From Acanthococcus lagerstroemiae (Eukaryota > Arthropoda > Insecta > Hemiptera > Eriococcidae), in assembly GCA_031841125.1 (NCBI GenBank), contig CM063107.1, positions 46,575,497 through 46,639,496 of the forward strand: a stretch of 64,000 bases of DNA. The letters are read 5' to 3'. The position numbers and the translations under genes were made by a program. Of the stretch, positions 19,991 to 29,781 are shown piece by piece. The notes beneath the pieces are model-generated. The model ran no database searches. It was not told the DNA's origin and saw only the letters and a list, made by a program, of their open reading frames with translations. Position 1 is the first letter of the stretch; every line of letters starts with the position of its first letter.

Positions 19991-22189
19991 TCATTTTAGA
20001 AAATGTGAAGGCACTACCCGCAAAATTACTTACGGGAATTCCGGTTTCTCTAGAATATTTAGAATTCTAAAACTCCTGAGACTGCACGAATTCTTAATTC
20101 ATTAAGATAGTAGAAACAGGAGACTCTAAAATCGTGAAAATGTTGGGGTCCTTTAATTTTTTTTTTTGATAATCAGTACATTCCGCGTAACTATAGCCAT
20201 CTGGCTATCTAATGGGTTGGATTTGAAATAGTAGTTCACGGGGGTGGACTGACTGCCCATTGACAGCCTTCCCTAGAGTGCTGTTTTTTAAACTAGGAGT
20301 AGATCGAATCTTTTCTATCACTTTATAGTCTTTGTCGGCAATTAGAGTTATTGACAACACTCAGAGCTTTTTCATTTGAATACTAGTGTCTTAAAATAGC
20401 ACGAATATTGGAACCTGTAGAATTGTTGGAATTTCTGGACGCGAAGCCAAAAATAAGCATCTAAAATACGCACTCTTATTGCGGTACTTCTATGTCAGGT
20501 CAATTTCGAATATTCATTTTTCCAAAACTTATTAATAAGGATATAAGTTTATGGATAAAAAACTGTAGTTGGTTGAGGAGAAGGTACAAATGTGATACCG
20601 TACGGCTAACGTGGTACCCCAAGTTATTTCGGGGGGGAAAGTGGCGCGCTCTGTCGAAAGATACCCAAAAATGTAGTCCATATGACTAAAGGCAGTATTA
20701 ATCTATCGCCAAGATAGTATTTAAATGCTTCTTTCTGAATAGTTGTGGATTCTTTGTTTTGCTCATATCCTGATACTTTGACAAAAAATTTCCGCAGTCC
20801 GCAATTTTACTCGTAGCAAGCCAAGTTTGGTATCATTCGAAAGAGGAATGTGTCCAGAACAAATTGTGATAGAAAGTTGAACATCAGTCTACCTTTTCTT
20901 CGGATTTATTGAGATTTATAAATTGTAGACTCGTCGTACGTGCACGTAAAACAAGTGCGGGTAACATGGTACCCCAACATCCTATTGATAAGAAGTCGAT
21001 TTTTTACCATAAAACCACTGAAAAGTTATTTTATATGTAGAAAATCGAAAAAGTGGTCCGATAAAATATGATTGATGCGATTAAAGATGTACGGGGGAAA
21101 ATGGGTTTAAAGAAGGCTTGTAAAACATATGCTGTATTTTTACTTACAATCGAAATAAATTTCATTTTCCGCGATAAAACTGTGTTTATAATCTTAATAA
21201 CTTTAATTTTTCAAGATCAAACTGTATTTATTGTTGAACATTTTTTTTTCGGGGTACCACATTTGTGTACTTAAAAATCTCGGAGATGGATTTTCGTGCT
21301 TTTTGGAAAAAGCTCAATTTCTCAAAAAGTAATTGAGATCATTGAAATCTGACACCGAAAGGTTATGAGCAAAGGTTTCCTCTATCGATTCTACTATTTA
21401 CTTGTTCAATTTGAGGTGACCGGTGATTTCCAGCACTCAAAAATAAAATTAGGTACCACATTTGTAACTTCTCCTCTAGGAAGAAGTAAAGTAGTATTAT
21501 TATTATTAAGAAGAATTTTTCTGAAATACCGAATTCTATTCTCAGATTATTTTAGATCAACTTTTATTTTTAACGAACTATGTCCAAAACTCGAGGGACC
21601 CCGAACCCCTTAGACTTTGCGCCATCCATATCAAGGACAGCACGCCTCACAGTGGTTCCTCAGAAAATCTAACTGGCTAAAAGTTGAAAAATGAATTACG
21701 ATAAATTGATCAACAATTAGACAGGTATTGTTCTACAGCCCTCAAAGCACTTGCTTTCATCCATACCAGCTGCCTTGGCTCCAATTTTCTAGATACCTAT
21801 CAAACGTCATCAAGTGAGCGGAGTGAACCATGAGCCCATTTTGCAGTTTCATGCACATGTTTTAACCTATATGCCTTACTGGTATGGTATTGTGTGGTTT
21901 AATATGATGAATGTGTTTTTCTAATGTACTTTTCATGGTGAATCCGAATTTAGTTGTTTTTTTATTTATTTAAATGCGTTACAACGTGAGAATTTGATGT
22001 TTGAAACAAGTACATTTATGTTATCTAATGTTCGCAACTTGTTGCTCCACAAACATTTCTGGGCATTTCTGGGCAAAATGTTTTGTTCTCAGCTATTCCT
22101 TAGGATGTGCGCTTTCAGGAACTTTTCATACTTTTTGCCACTTTTCGTCACTTTATGAGAAAACGCTATACATATAAGTGTTACTGTTT
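19991..22189. other. Non-coding stretch with recurring GGTACCAC(A/G)TTTG words
   Basis: GTACC-containing words (near 20586, 20610, 20968, 21251 and 21452) sit among AT-rich sequence, probably one decayed repeat family in mixed orientation. No coding sequence or RNA gene recognised. Confidence 0.4.
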
Positions 22190-22440
22190 TACACGCTGGA
22201 TTTCCCGAATTTTCAGTTTTGCCCCTCTCCCTTGTACCCCTGTTTGGGTTTATGGTCAAAATAATGTCAAAAACGTATTCAGGAGATTTGAAAATATATT
22301 TTAATATTTTGCACTGTGGTTTTCCGAATTTTCACTTATGTCCCTCCCCCCTTGAACTCACTTTTGAGTTTCTATTGAAAATTTAATAGAATGACTTCAC
22401 CGCTTTCGAAAAACCCCGAAGGCCAAGTTTTAGATTTTTG
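22190..22440 (+). repeat. Degenerate two-copy tandem repeat, ~120-bp unit
   Basis: The order GG(A)TTTCCCGAATTTTCA, TGCCCCTC, CCTTG, GGGTTT is followed about 120 bp later by GGTTTTCCGAATTTTCA, TCCCTCCC, CCTTGAAC, GAGTTT. Confidence 0.55.
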
Positions 22441-23034
22441 ACCAGATAGTTTTTCTGAGAAACCACTGTGCACCTCTGTCCCCACGCCAACAGGGCTGAG
22501 ACGCCTCTAACTGTCTTCACTTACATTTAGGAACTACAAAATATTCTAGAGCATTGGAGATTTTGGAAGGTCCACAGCTAGAATTCATACGTACCGTGAA
22601 AATTCTGTAATAGTACCTATGGAACAAAAGGGAAACAAATTCCATGAGAATCATGCATTTTGTTATGAAAGCCAGAAATTCGGTAAGCTGGTTCTGGAAG
22701 GCATGAGAATCACTTTTAAGATTAAAGGCTTTCTGCCCTCCTGGTCCACAAACATGGAAAAAGAGGAGCTCAATATCAGAGTTTAGCCTATAAATAGCCT
22801 CTAATACGATTTACGCGTAAAATGGTTGATACAAAAACTATGAAGCTCTTTGAATTCTCCACAAAAAACGATCTCTTTCAATTTTTGGAATCGGCTACGA
22901 GTAGCCGAGCCTATTGCAATCACTTTTTTTCTCTTCTCATCCGTTCAAGCTCATTTCAGTTCAGTGGAGTGTCATTTCAGATGTGTTGATCTGAGTGGAT
23001 CTGAGTCACAGTTCAGTTCAATGGCGCTTTATTC
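22441..23034. other. Non-coding spacer
   Basis: Contains short TTCAGTTCAGTGGAGT-like near-repeats around 22955-23025. No gene seen. Confidence 0.4.
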
Positions 23035-23285
23035 AGCCCCATAGAGAGAAAAAGAGGGCCTGGGGGAATTTCCACGGCCCCTCTCCTTCCAGTTAATTTT
23101 GTTCTTTTGTCAGATGGGAGAATTTATAAGCTATGTGATTAGAAGTTTCTTTCATGGTGTAAGGAGTAATTTTGCAGATTTGATGTACAGTGTGATGTAG
23201 CCGTGAGCGTTGAAATTCAGGCCTTTTAAAAATATCGGGCCCTCCTGAAAGTGCGGGCTCGGGGTATTTTCCCTTTTCTTCCTCC
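23035..23285 (+). repeat. Dispersed repeat, inverted copy at 35010-35245
   Basis: Blocks GGGCCTGGGG..AATTTCCACGG, CTTCCAGTT, TTGTTCTTTTGT, GGTGTAAGGA, TTGATGTACAGTG, GAAATTCAGGC and AAAATATCG appear here in this order. They reappear as reverse complements in reverse order at 35010-35245. Confidence 0.7.
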
Positions 23286-24599
23286 CCTCTCGTCAGGGTT
23301 AGCTTTATTTTCGAGAAACTAATAAGTTGAAAAAAAAATTAGAAGGATTATAAGCATTAATTTTGATTTTATTAGGGTTGGCAATGAGTCTCTATGCAAT
23401 AACTTTTTTTTCTCTTCGATTTTTCTTCTTCAGTAGTGCTCATTCATCTTGATTTTACTGCAGTTCTACTTCTATGTTCTACATAATACGTTATCAATCC
23501 ACATTCTGCGACACTAAGGTTCTTCGTTTTCCTAATTTTCCAGAATTTTAGGTAACTATTTTGTAATTTGTGTGCGTTTTTGATTATTACATTCCGGATT
23601 CTGCCATACGAATTCTATGACTCGTATGTTTTACGATTCCAGCTTAAGTCTAGATCAAATGAAACAGGTTCGTTGCGATTCCCGTGACGTATTCATATCT
23701 AAAGTACTCTCGCCCTTGTCAGTAAATTTTCAAATGAGCAAAGGCATGTGAATCATGTTTCCTAAACATAGTCAAGTATTATGGTAGTTTTGATGTTCTA
23801 TTTGAGGTTTTGAGGGATGAAGCCTTGTAGCTGTTCGAAATTGCCTGCTCGTTAACATGGCTTGATAGCATTCGTGATGGCTATGCGTATTCAAATTATA
23901 AACTTCATTTCAATGAGAATTTGCCCTTTGTTTGTAGCGCAGGAAGAATAATATTAAGATTTTCGGGAATGCCACACCATCTTCATTAAACGACTTGAAG
24001 AATTATAAAAATCTGTTCTTCGAAAACACGTGATTCATAGTTCAAGAGCCCGGTAGAAACTTATGACATAGCGTTTACTGATAGCTTCTTTCAACGTAGA
24101 TACGCATTTTTGTATCGGGAACCCCAATTTTGAAAAATTATACTTTTTACGCTCTTTCCAAGGGTACTAATTTTTACTCTCATTTTGTCAACAAATGTCG
24201 TCTGGTCGCTTTTTGTTTATTAGTGCCCAGTTGTACAGAGCAATTCTATTTTCCAGCCGAAAGCCGTCCCTCTTCGAGCAGCAGAGCTGCTCGTTTGTAT
24301 CTACCCTCAAAATTTCGTAAAGGGAGGGTTCAGAATCCTGCATACTGCTATCCATTAACATGAGATTCTTATGGGCGTGAACGTAGAATTGTCGACATTT
24401 TTTCAGCGAACTTGAATTTTACGAAAGTAGGGATTAATTACCCTCAACCCGTTCCCTTACATCATTACTTATCCATCCCTGGGAATGTTTTCGTCCCCAC
24501 TGTTCCCACCTCTCGGATACCACGCATGTAAGTTTTGCTGTATAAAGCATTATGATAGTTAAGAGTTTGTGAGCTTTCATAAGGACAATTAATGAAATT
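23286..24599. other. Non-coding stretch
   Basis: AT-rich, with no clear repeats. The open frame 24130-24363 has no recognisable similarity and lacks convincing coding bias. Confidence 0.4.
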
Positions 24600-25105
24600 T
24601 ATGTATCTAATCGGGGGGAGGGGGTTGTAAATCACTCAATTCATTTTCGGTATCAGTTTGACGATACATTTAAAATTCTTGCATGGGGGGGGGGGGTAGG
24701 ATAAAGTTTTTGAAAAATACAGTATTCGTATCAAGTAGTAAATTTTTGAGATCACGGAATTTATGTTGGGTATCAGTTTAACTCCAAGTTGAAAACTACG
24801 GTACCGGAGGAGGTCAACGTTTTTAGGAAATACAGTATGCATATCAAATAATAGGTTTTCAAGGTCATTGAGTTCACTTTTGGTATTAGTTTGATCCCGA
24901 GTTCATAATTGTAATACTAAGGAGGGAAGATTTTTAGGAAATACAGTATGCATATCAAATAGTAGGTTTTCAAGATCACTTGATTTACTTTTGATATTAG
25001 TTTGACTCAAAGGGGGCTCGGGACAGGGCAATACAATATTCTCGAAAAATATATTATTCATAATGAAATATAGAATGTCCAAGGCCACTGAGAAAGGTTT
25101 TGCGT
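24600..25105 (-). repeat. Degenerate ~110-bp tandem array, reverse orientation
   Basis: The anchor TTTTTAGGAAATACAGTATGC occurs at 24820 and 24931, with diverged forms at about 24707 and 25038. Spacing is therefore 113, 111 and 107 bp. Each unit then carries ATATCAAATA, a TTTTCAAG(A/G)TCA block and a TATTAGTTTGA block. It is the reverse complement of the array at 14935-15395. Confidence 0.75.
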
Positions 25106-25159
25106 GATTTACCCGTCATGCATAGTAATTTTAGTTGATAAAACGATTAGTAAAAATTG

Positions 25160-25375
25160 ATTCATCTCGTAAAAGTGTACAACGTCCCCTCCTGTTGTCA
25201 CAATTTTCAGCTTGGAGTCAAACTCATACTAAAAATGAATTCCACGGCCTTAAAAACCTACGGCTTGATATTACGTATTATGTTTCTCAAAAATGTAATT
25301 CTTCTCCTTCCCTACAATACCTACTACTATTTTATACTTATCATCAAAATAAATTCTAAGACCGTAATTCAGTGA
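25160..25375 (+). repeat. Two further units of the ~110-bp array in forward orientation
   Basis: CAATTTTCAGCTTGGAGTCAA, ACTAAAAATGAATTC and TTGATATTACGTATT follow the forward order seen at 14935-15395. The array orientation therefore flips between about 25100 and 25160. Confidence 0.6.
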
Positions 25376-26322
25376 CCATTGTCTCGCCAAGTTCGACAAT
25401 CAACATTTTTATAAAGCCCAAAAAAATCCTAAATTTATTATCTACAGGCGTAGGTGAGGGCGGGGAGCGTGGTTGGGTAGTGAGAAAGAAAAATTCACGG
25501 AAATGGATAATTGAGTATGTAGAAAAACGGGTCGAGGGGTAATTATCATGCCTATACTTTTCATAAAACTCGGTAGTACTGAAGAAATGTCGAACATTCT
25601 ACGTATCCGTCCATAAGGCCCGTGTTAATTGGACAGCCTATCCAGAATTTTTTGAACCCCTTTGTTACGGTATTTGCAGGTAGATACGAAAAAATTACAA
25701 AAGATCATTTTGGTAGAGAATTCAAACATCAAAAAGGTTCAGTTTTTGTATTAACCATTTTACGTTTTAGACTGTACTAGGCTAGTTATAGGCTGGACTC
25801 CGATGATTCTGACCCCTTGTTTTTCCAAAACTGTGGATCCAGGGGGTCTGATCCTTATGTCTTCCAGAACCAACATGCCAAAGTTTATATTTTTTTCGAC
25901 GAAATTCATGATTCTTTACCAATATCCTGTATTATGATGGATCCAGTCACAGATCGTATCACAATAATCACATAAATAGTTTCGAATCAAGAATGGTCAC
26001 TGCAGATTCTTTCTTTCGGTCATCGAATTAAGTTACAAATTTATCTGCACCGCTCGGTGGTCGACATTTTGAACGAGAGTAGTGGAAAATGAAAAAAAGC
26101 GTCGCGACAGGTCACCAGTCGGGTATTTTCGAAAACAACTTCGTACGCCGAGTAGTTTTTTGGCTGTGTACGCTAAGAAATCAGCTAGAAGTATGTATAC
26201 ACGAAACAAGATACGAGATACGTGTATACTTTATATTGCGCATTAGTTTCGTAAAGTCCATTTAAAATATGTCAACGGACCAAATCCGAGCATTTGTTCG
26301 GTACACACAACTTGAACAATGG
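25376..26322. other. Non-coding spacer
   Basis: No repeats with clear limits. The right part (25900-26320) is GC-balanced and could be 3' flanking sequence of the minus-strand exon at 26323-26548. Confidence 0.4.
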
Positions 26323-26548
26323 TTATCCCCAGCGGATAGCGTTCGTATCCATCTCCTCTCTTGCTCTCTCGCCGTGCTCCCAAAGTTCGTCCCTCTGCTG
26401 ACCATCTGACCCGTACAGCACCAAGCCGCCTACATGACGCATTTTCCTCTCATCGCGCAGTGGCGTGATAATAGCCTGTAAAGTTGCAGAAATCCGGGTG
26501 CCGGGCTGCTGATCTCGATACTTGGTCATTTTTGCAGCCAGTTGTGGG
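26323..26548 (-). CDS. Possible terminal exon of an unknown host gene
   Basis: A minus-strand acceptor (AATTTTTCCAG) is followed by 74 codons and a stop, entered in phase 2. The sequence begins PQLAAKMTKYRDQQPGTR and ends EEMDTNAIRWG. Composition is charged and unlike the Phe/Leu/Ser-rich noise frames nearby, and third positions are GC-rich against an AT-rich background. Both facts suggest real coding DNA. I do not recognise the family, and no upstream exon was identified. If real, it ends a gene lying to the right, or sits inside an intron of orthopedia. It could also be a chance frame in a locally GC-rich patch. Confidence 0.35.
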
Positions 26549-26639
26549 CTGGAAAAATTGATCATTCATTTGATGCAATCATACAAAAAATAAAAAAATT
26601 GGTGGAAATTGAAAATTCAGCAAAATTTTTGATATGTAT

Positions 26640-26810
26640 ACCTATATCTATCGCAACAATCGCAAGCCCATAACCCTTCCCTCTCCCTCTCCGCATTAAA
26701 AAAAAAGGAGAAAAAATAACATTTTTCAGAAGGGTTGTTATTTTTTTCTTTTTTTCCCCTTCCTCTACCTCTACCCCTGCAAATGACTCCCTCTTCATAA
26801 AGAGAAGCTA
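26640..26810. repeat. Low-complexity purine/pyrimidine stretch
   Basis: CCCTCTCCCTCT, A-tracts and TTTTTTCTTTTTTT blocks. Overlapping minus-strand frames here are artefacts of composition. Confidence 0.6.
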
Positions 26811-26819
26811 GAAAAACGA

Positions 26820-28025
26820 TATTTATACAACACTGTTTACATTTTTTTATTTTCTTCTGAAAAGTGATCAGGTGAAATTTTATTGACTCATCATAAACAC
26901 TAAACATTTTTTTTTTAGAAAACAATTTCTACGTTTTCCGAATGAGAGTTGGATGCGAAGACATTGCAATTATATTTTTTGTCCTTTGTGGATGATTAGG
27001 AGCTAAAAGTCGAAAGTATTTTCCTAAAAAATGTGGCTCCATGAACTTCATCGAATCGAGTTCTAATATTCAGAATTTCACCTGTTTATGAAGTACAATA
27101 ATAATTAGTTTGGATCTGATAATGGGCACTCAGGTTTTCCCAAAAACTAAGTGGCTATATATGTGCAATAGAGTGAAATAAGAAAACTTCGAAGGGGATT
27201 AGGATAGTTTTTTATTTTCTTTTAAAATTATTCTAAAAGAAGGGGGAAAAACGCGAGTAGGTAAAACTATAGTTGCGAGTGAAGCTAGTGATTTTTTTTT
27301 CAAAGATTTGAGCGGTGAAAATGAGTAATTTTCAATTTTCTCCGTGCTCTGAGTGTTGGATATATCTCGACACTTCTTTAAAATTCTTTCAGACGTATTT
27401 TACTTTGCAAGATTCTTCCAGACAAAACTTCTCGCACTTCTTTAAGATTATTATTCCAAACCCTACAAAGATTTGTTTAGACTCTCCCGGACTTATACAA
27501 GACCCTCAGACCGTTAAGATGAGCAATAAAAGAGGTATTTGTCAGCCGTTTTCCAGAGGGAAATATATCCCCATAGTTTTTTGAAATTCTTTCAAACGTA
27601 CTTATTTTAAACTGCAAAACCCTTTTAGAATTGGTCAAGACTACCTCTGAAACTTTTTTCTGTCTTGTTCTAGATTATTATTCCAGACTCTATAAAGACT
27701 TTTAGATTCTGTCAGACTTTTACTAGACCTTTCGAGGTGCGTTAAAGTGAGCAGTAAAATGGGTATTTTCAATATTTTTCCAGGGCCCCCACACTTACCT
27801 GAAATTCTTCCAGTTTATTTCACTTCTCAAGACCTCTCCAGAATTGTTCAAGATTACCTCTAAACTTTCTCAAATTTTGGACTATTATTCCACACTATAT
27901 ACACAAACTTTCTGAGACTCTTCTAGACTTTTACAAAGCCCCGAAAACTCACTGAAATGAGCACGTATTTTTCAAAATTCGGAGGAGGGAAGATATATCT
28001 TCACTCATTTTAAAGTTCTCTCAGA
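26820..28025 (+). repeat. Large dispersed repeat ending in a ~205-bp tandem array (copy 1)
   Basis: The left part (26820-27340) shares ordered blocks with 53940-54420, including TATTGACTCATCATAAA, GTCCTTTGTGGATGAT, ATCGA(A/G)(T/C)TC and AAAATGAGT(A/G)ATTTTCAA. From about 27360 a tandem unit begins with AAATTCTTTCAGACGTA-like words at 27381, 27584, 27802 and 28012 (spacing 203, 218 and 210). Each unit carries ATTATTATTCCA, GACTCT and GATGAGCA-like words. The fourth unit is split by the MITE at 28026 and resumes at 28498. Confidence 0.7.
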
Positions 28026-28497
28026 CAGGGGTGGCAAGTTTTGATTTTCTCGTGTGTAGCATGATGCAAAACAAATGTTTTTCAAAAATTGACCAAGAAA
28101 CTCCTACCTTCTCCCCCCCTCCCCGAAATTTTTTTTTCAACATTGTAAAAACCAACCCTCTACAGAAAGGCTTATGTTTATGACTTCATTTATCGTAATA
28201 AAAAAAATTTTAATATCAAATAAAAATCAATCACATTTTTGATTTTACGAATTATGATGGTAATGACTGATCATAAAGTAATAAAGTAGCGATTTTCTTG
28301 AGGTCAAATTTTTTTTCTATTTTTTTTTCTGTTAAGCATGGTGCAAAATTTAAATTTTCTTGAGAGTTTTCCCGAGTGGTGCAAAATTTTGATTTTTCAG
28401 AATGTAGCACAGTTTTTTTTCTAATTTTCCCGAGTGTAGCAAAAATGTTCCCGTGTGTAGCACTTGCACGCCTGCTACACCCAACTTGCCACTCCTG
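28026..28497. mobile_element. hAT-type MITE inserted in a tandem-repeat unit
   Basis: The ends CAGGGGTGGCAAGTT and AACTTGCCACTCCTG are inverted with one mismatch. Flanks CTCTCAGA (28018-28025) and CTCTAAGA (28498-28505) match at 7 of 8. Removing the element restores the continuity of the ~205-bp unit. The interior repeats GTGTAGCA and GCAAAATTTTGATTTT. Confidence 0.78.
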
Positions 28498-28620
28498 CTC
28501 TAAGACATATTTTGTTCTTCAAGAGTCCAGAACTATCCAAAACTATCTTTTACGGTCATGATGGTGCACAGAGACTTTTTCAGATTTTTCTAGGACTCAT
28601 TTAGACCTATTCAGCAGGGC
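28498..28620 (+). repeat. Remainder of the ~205-bp array unit after the MITE
   Basis: It continues with AAGACATATTTTG, CTTCAAGAGTCCAGAA and TCAGATTTTTCTAGGACT, matching the order in the preceding units. Confidence 0.55.
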
Positions 28621-28734
28621 CGGTTTCAAGTATGTACTTTTTTGCCTTGGCTGCAGTATTTTTGCCGCCTTATTTTTTTACATCTCCTCCCCCCACAAAA
28701 TTGAAATAACTGTTTGTATGTCGAATTTTGGCGA

Positions 28735-28805
28735 GTTGCTACGTGGGCTCAAACCCGGAACTTCCGGATTCCGAGACCAACACGCTATCCACACGACCAA
28801 CCAGA
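28735..28805 (-). mobile_element. tRNA-derived SINE head (or tRNA pseudogene)
   Basis: On the minus strand, TGGATAGCGTGTTGGTC resembles an A box and GGGTTTGAGCCC a B box, about 30 bases apart. In between is an anticodon-arm-like segment (TCGGAATCCGGAAG). Acceptor stem pairing is poor, so it is not a functional tRNA. The body would extend to lower coordinates. Confidence 0.55.
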
Positions 28806-28912
28806 TCCCTTCCAAAATCACACTTGAGCATGTCCTTGTTTTTTTATAGTTCAATTTTTTCCAGACCTAGTAGGAGTGGGATTTTTATTCAACTTTTCCA
28901 ATACAATAGTTT

Positions 28913-28967
28913 TTCTTTCTTCCTTCCTTCCCTCCTTCCTTCCTTCCTTCCTTTTTTTTTTTTTTTT
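28913..28967 (+). repeat. (CCTT)n microsatellite with poly(T) end
   Basis: TTCC/CTTCC repeats from 28913 to 28951, then a run of 16 T. Confidence 0.9.
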
Positions 28968-29097
28968 AAATTTAATATTAATGTTGTCATTTTAAGTATA
29001 ATTATATTAAATTCAGCTACATAATATTAATATCTAGCCAATGTACTCTGTTTATTTCGTCCGTTTCTCCTACAGAACGTGATTTACCCTCCTCCAT

Positions 29098-29210
29098 ATA
29101 GGCGCAACCAGGAATTGCCTTTGGGAACTGAACCAGAGAAAAGTAGTGGGGGTAAATTTTGTACAAAAGAGTAAAATACTGTGATATTTTTAAAAAGGGG
29201 TAAAATTTTT
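29098..29210 (+). repeat. Truncated copy of the GCGCAACCAG MITE
   Basis: Shares GGCGCAACCAGGAATT, GAACCAGA, AAAGT then GGGGGTAAATTTT and GTAAAATACT with 17421-17520. No right terminus is seen. Confidence 0.6.
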
Positions 29211-29237
29211 GTACGCGGCAGAAATGAACGAAAATAA

Positions 29238-29781
29238 TTTTTTTTTGTTTAATGATTTATTGTGCTGCTCCCTGTGGGAGTATTTACAAATATTGTAGCA
29301 AGGGGGTTATCGCAGAAAAAATTTACATACAATTACGTAACATATTACAGATTAGGCGCTCATGTGTGTCGAACGGAAGGGGGGGTGGTGTTGGGTACAA
29401 GTAAATAGAATCTAGCGGTCAGACTAAGTCCGCCGGTTACCCCCGGTGGGGCTCGCGGATATTAGTCGCGATGTCTAGAAGATCGGTGAAGTCTAGTCTC
29501 GTGCTGCGCGAACTGACGGGCTACTTCTTCGATGATGGGGAGCTCCAGGTTCTTGTGGAACTGATCGTTGCGCCCGTACCAGGGTGCCCCGTTATAAGAC
29601 GGAGAACCTGGAAGCGCTGCATCACTTCTTTGTTGCTTTTGCTTGCGCAGCCCCAGATCTTGATACAGTAGGTCCATATTGGGCGCAGGACCACGGTGTA
29701 CAGCAGTCGCTTGTTGTTGAGCGAGAGGGCGGAGCGTGGCCCCAGCAGCCACGTATACTGGCGTAGGTGCACAGCTTTCAA
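29238..29781 (-). pseudogene. Jockey-like non-LTR retrotransposon, 3' end of reverse transcriptase, broken
   Basis: On the minus strand, 29781-29600 encodes HLRQYTWLLGPRSALSLNNK and RLLYTVVLRPIWTYCIKIWG. The frame then shifts near 29600, and 29590-29460 gives GAPWYGRN and IIEEVARQFAQHETRL. This order is the thumb and C-terminal region typical of Jockey-clade reverse transcriptases. A 3' UTR runs to an A-rich tail near 29238-29250. The copy is 5'-truncated at about 29781 and frameshifted, so it is dead. Confidence 0.75.
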
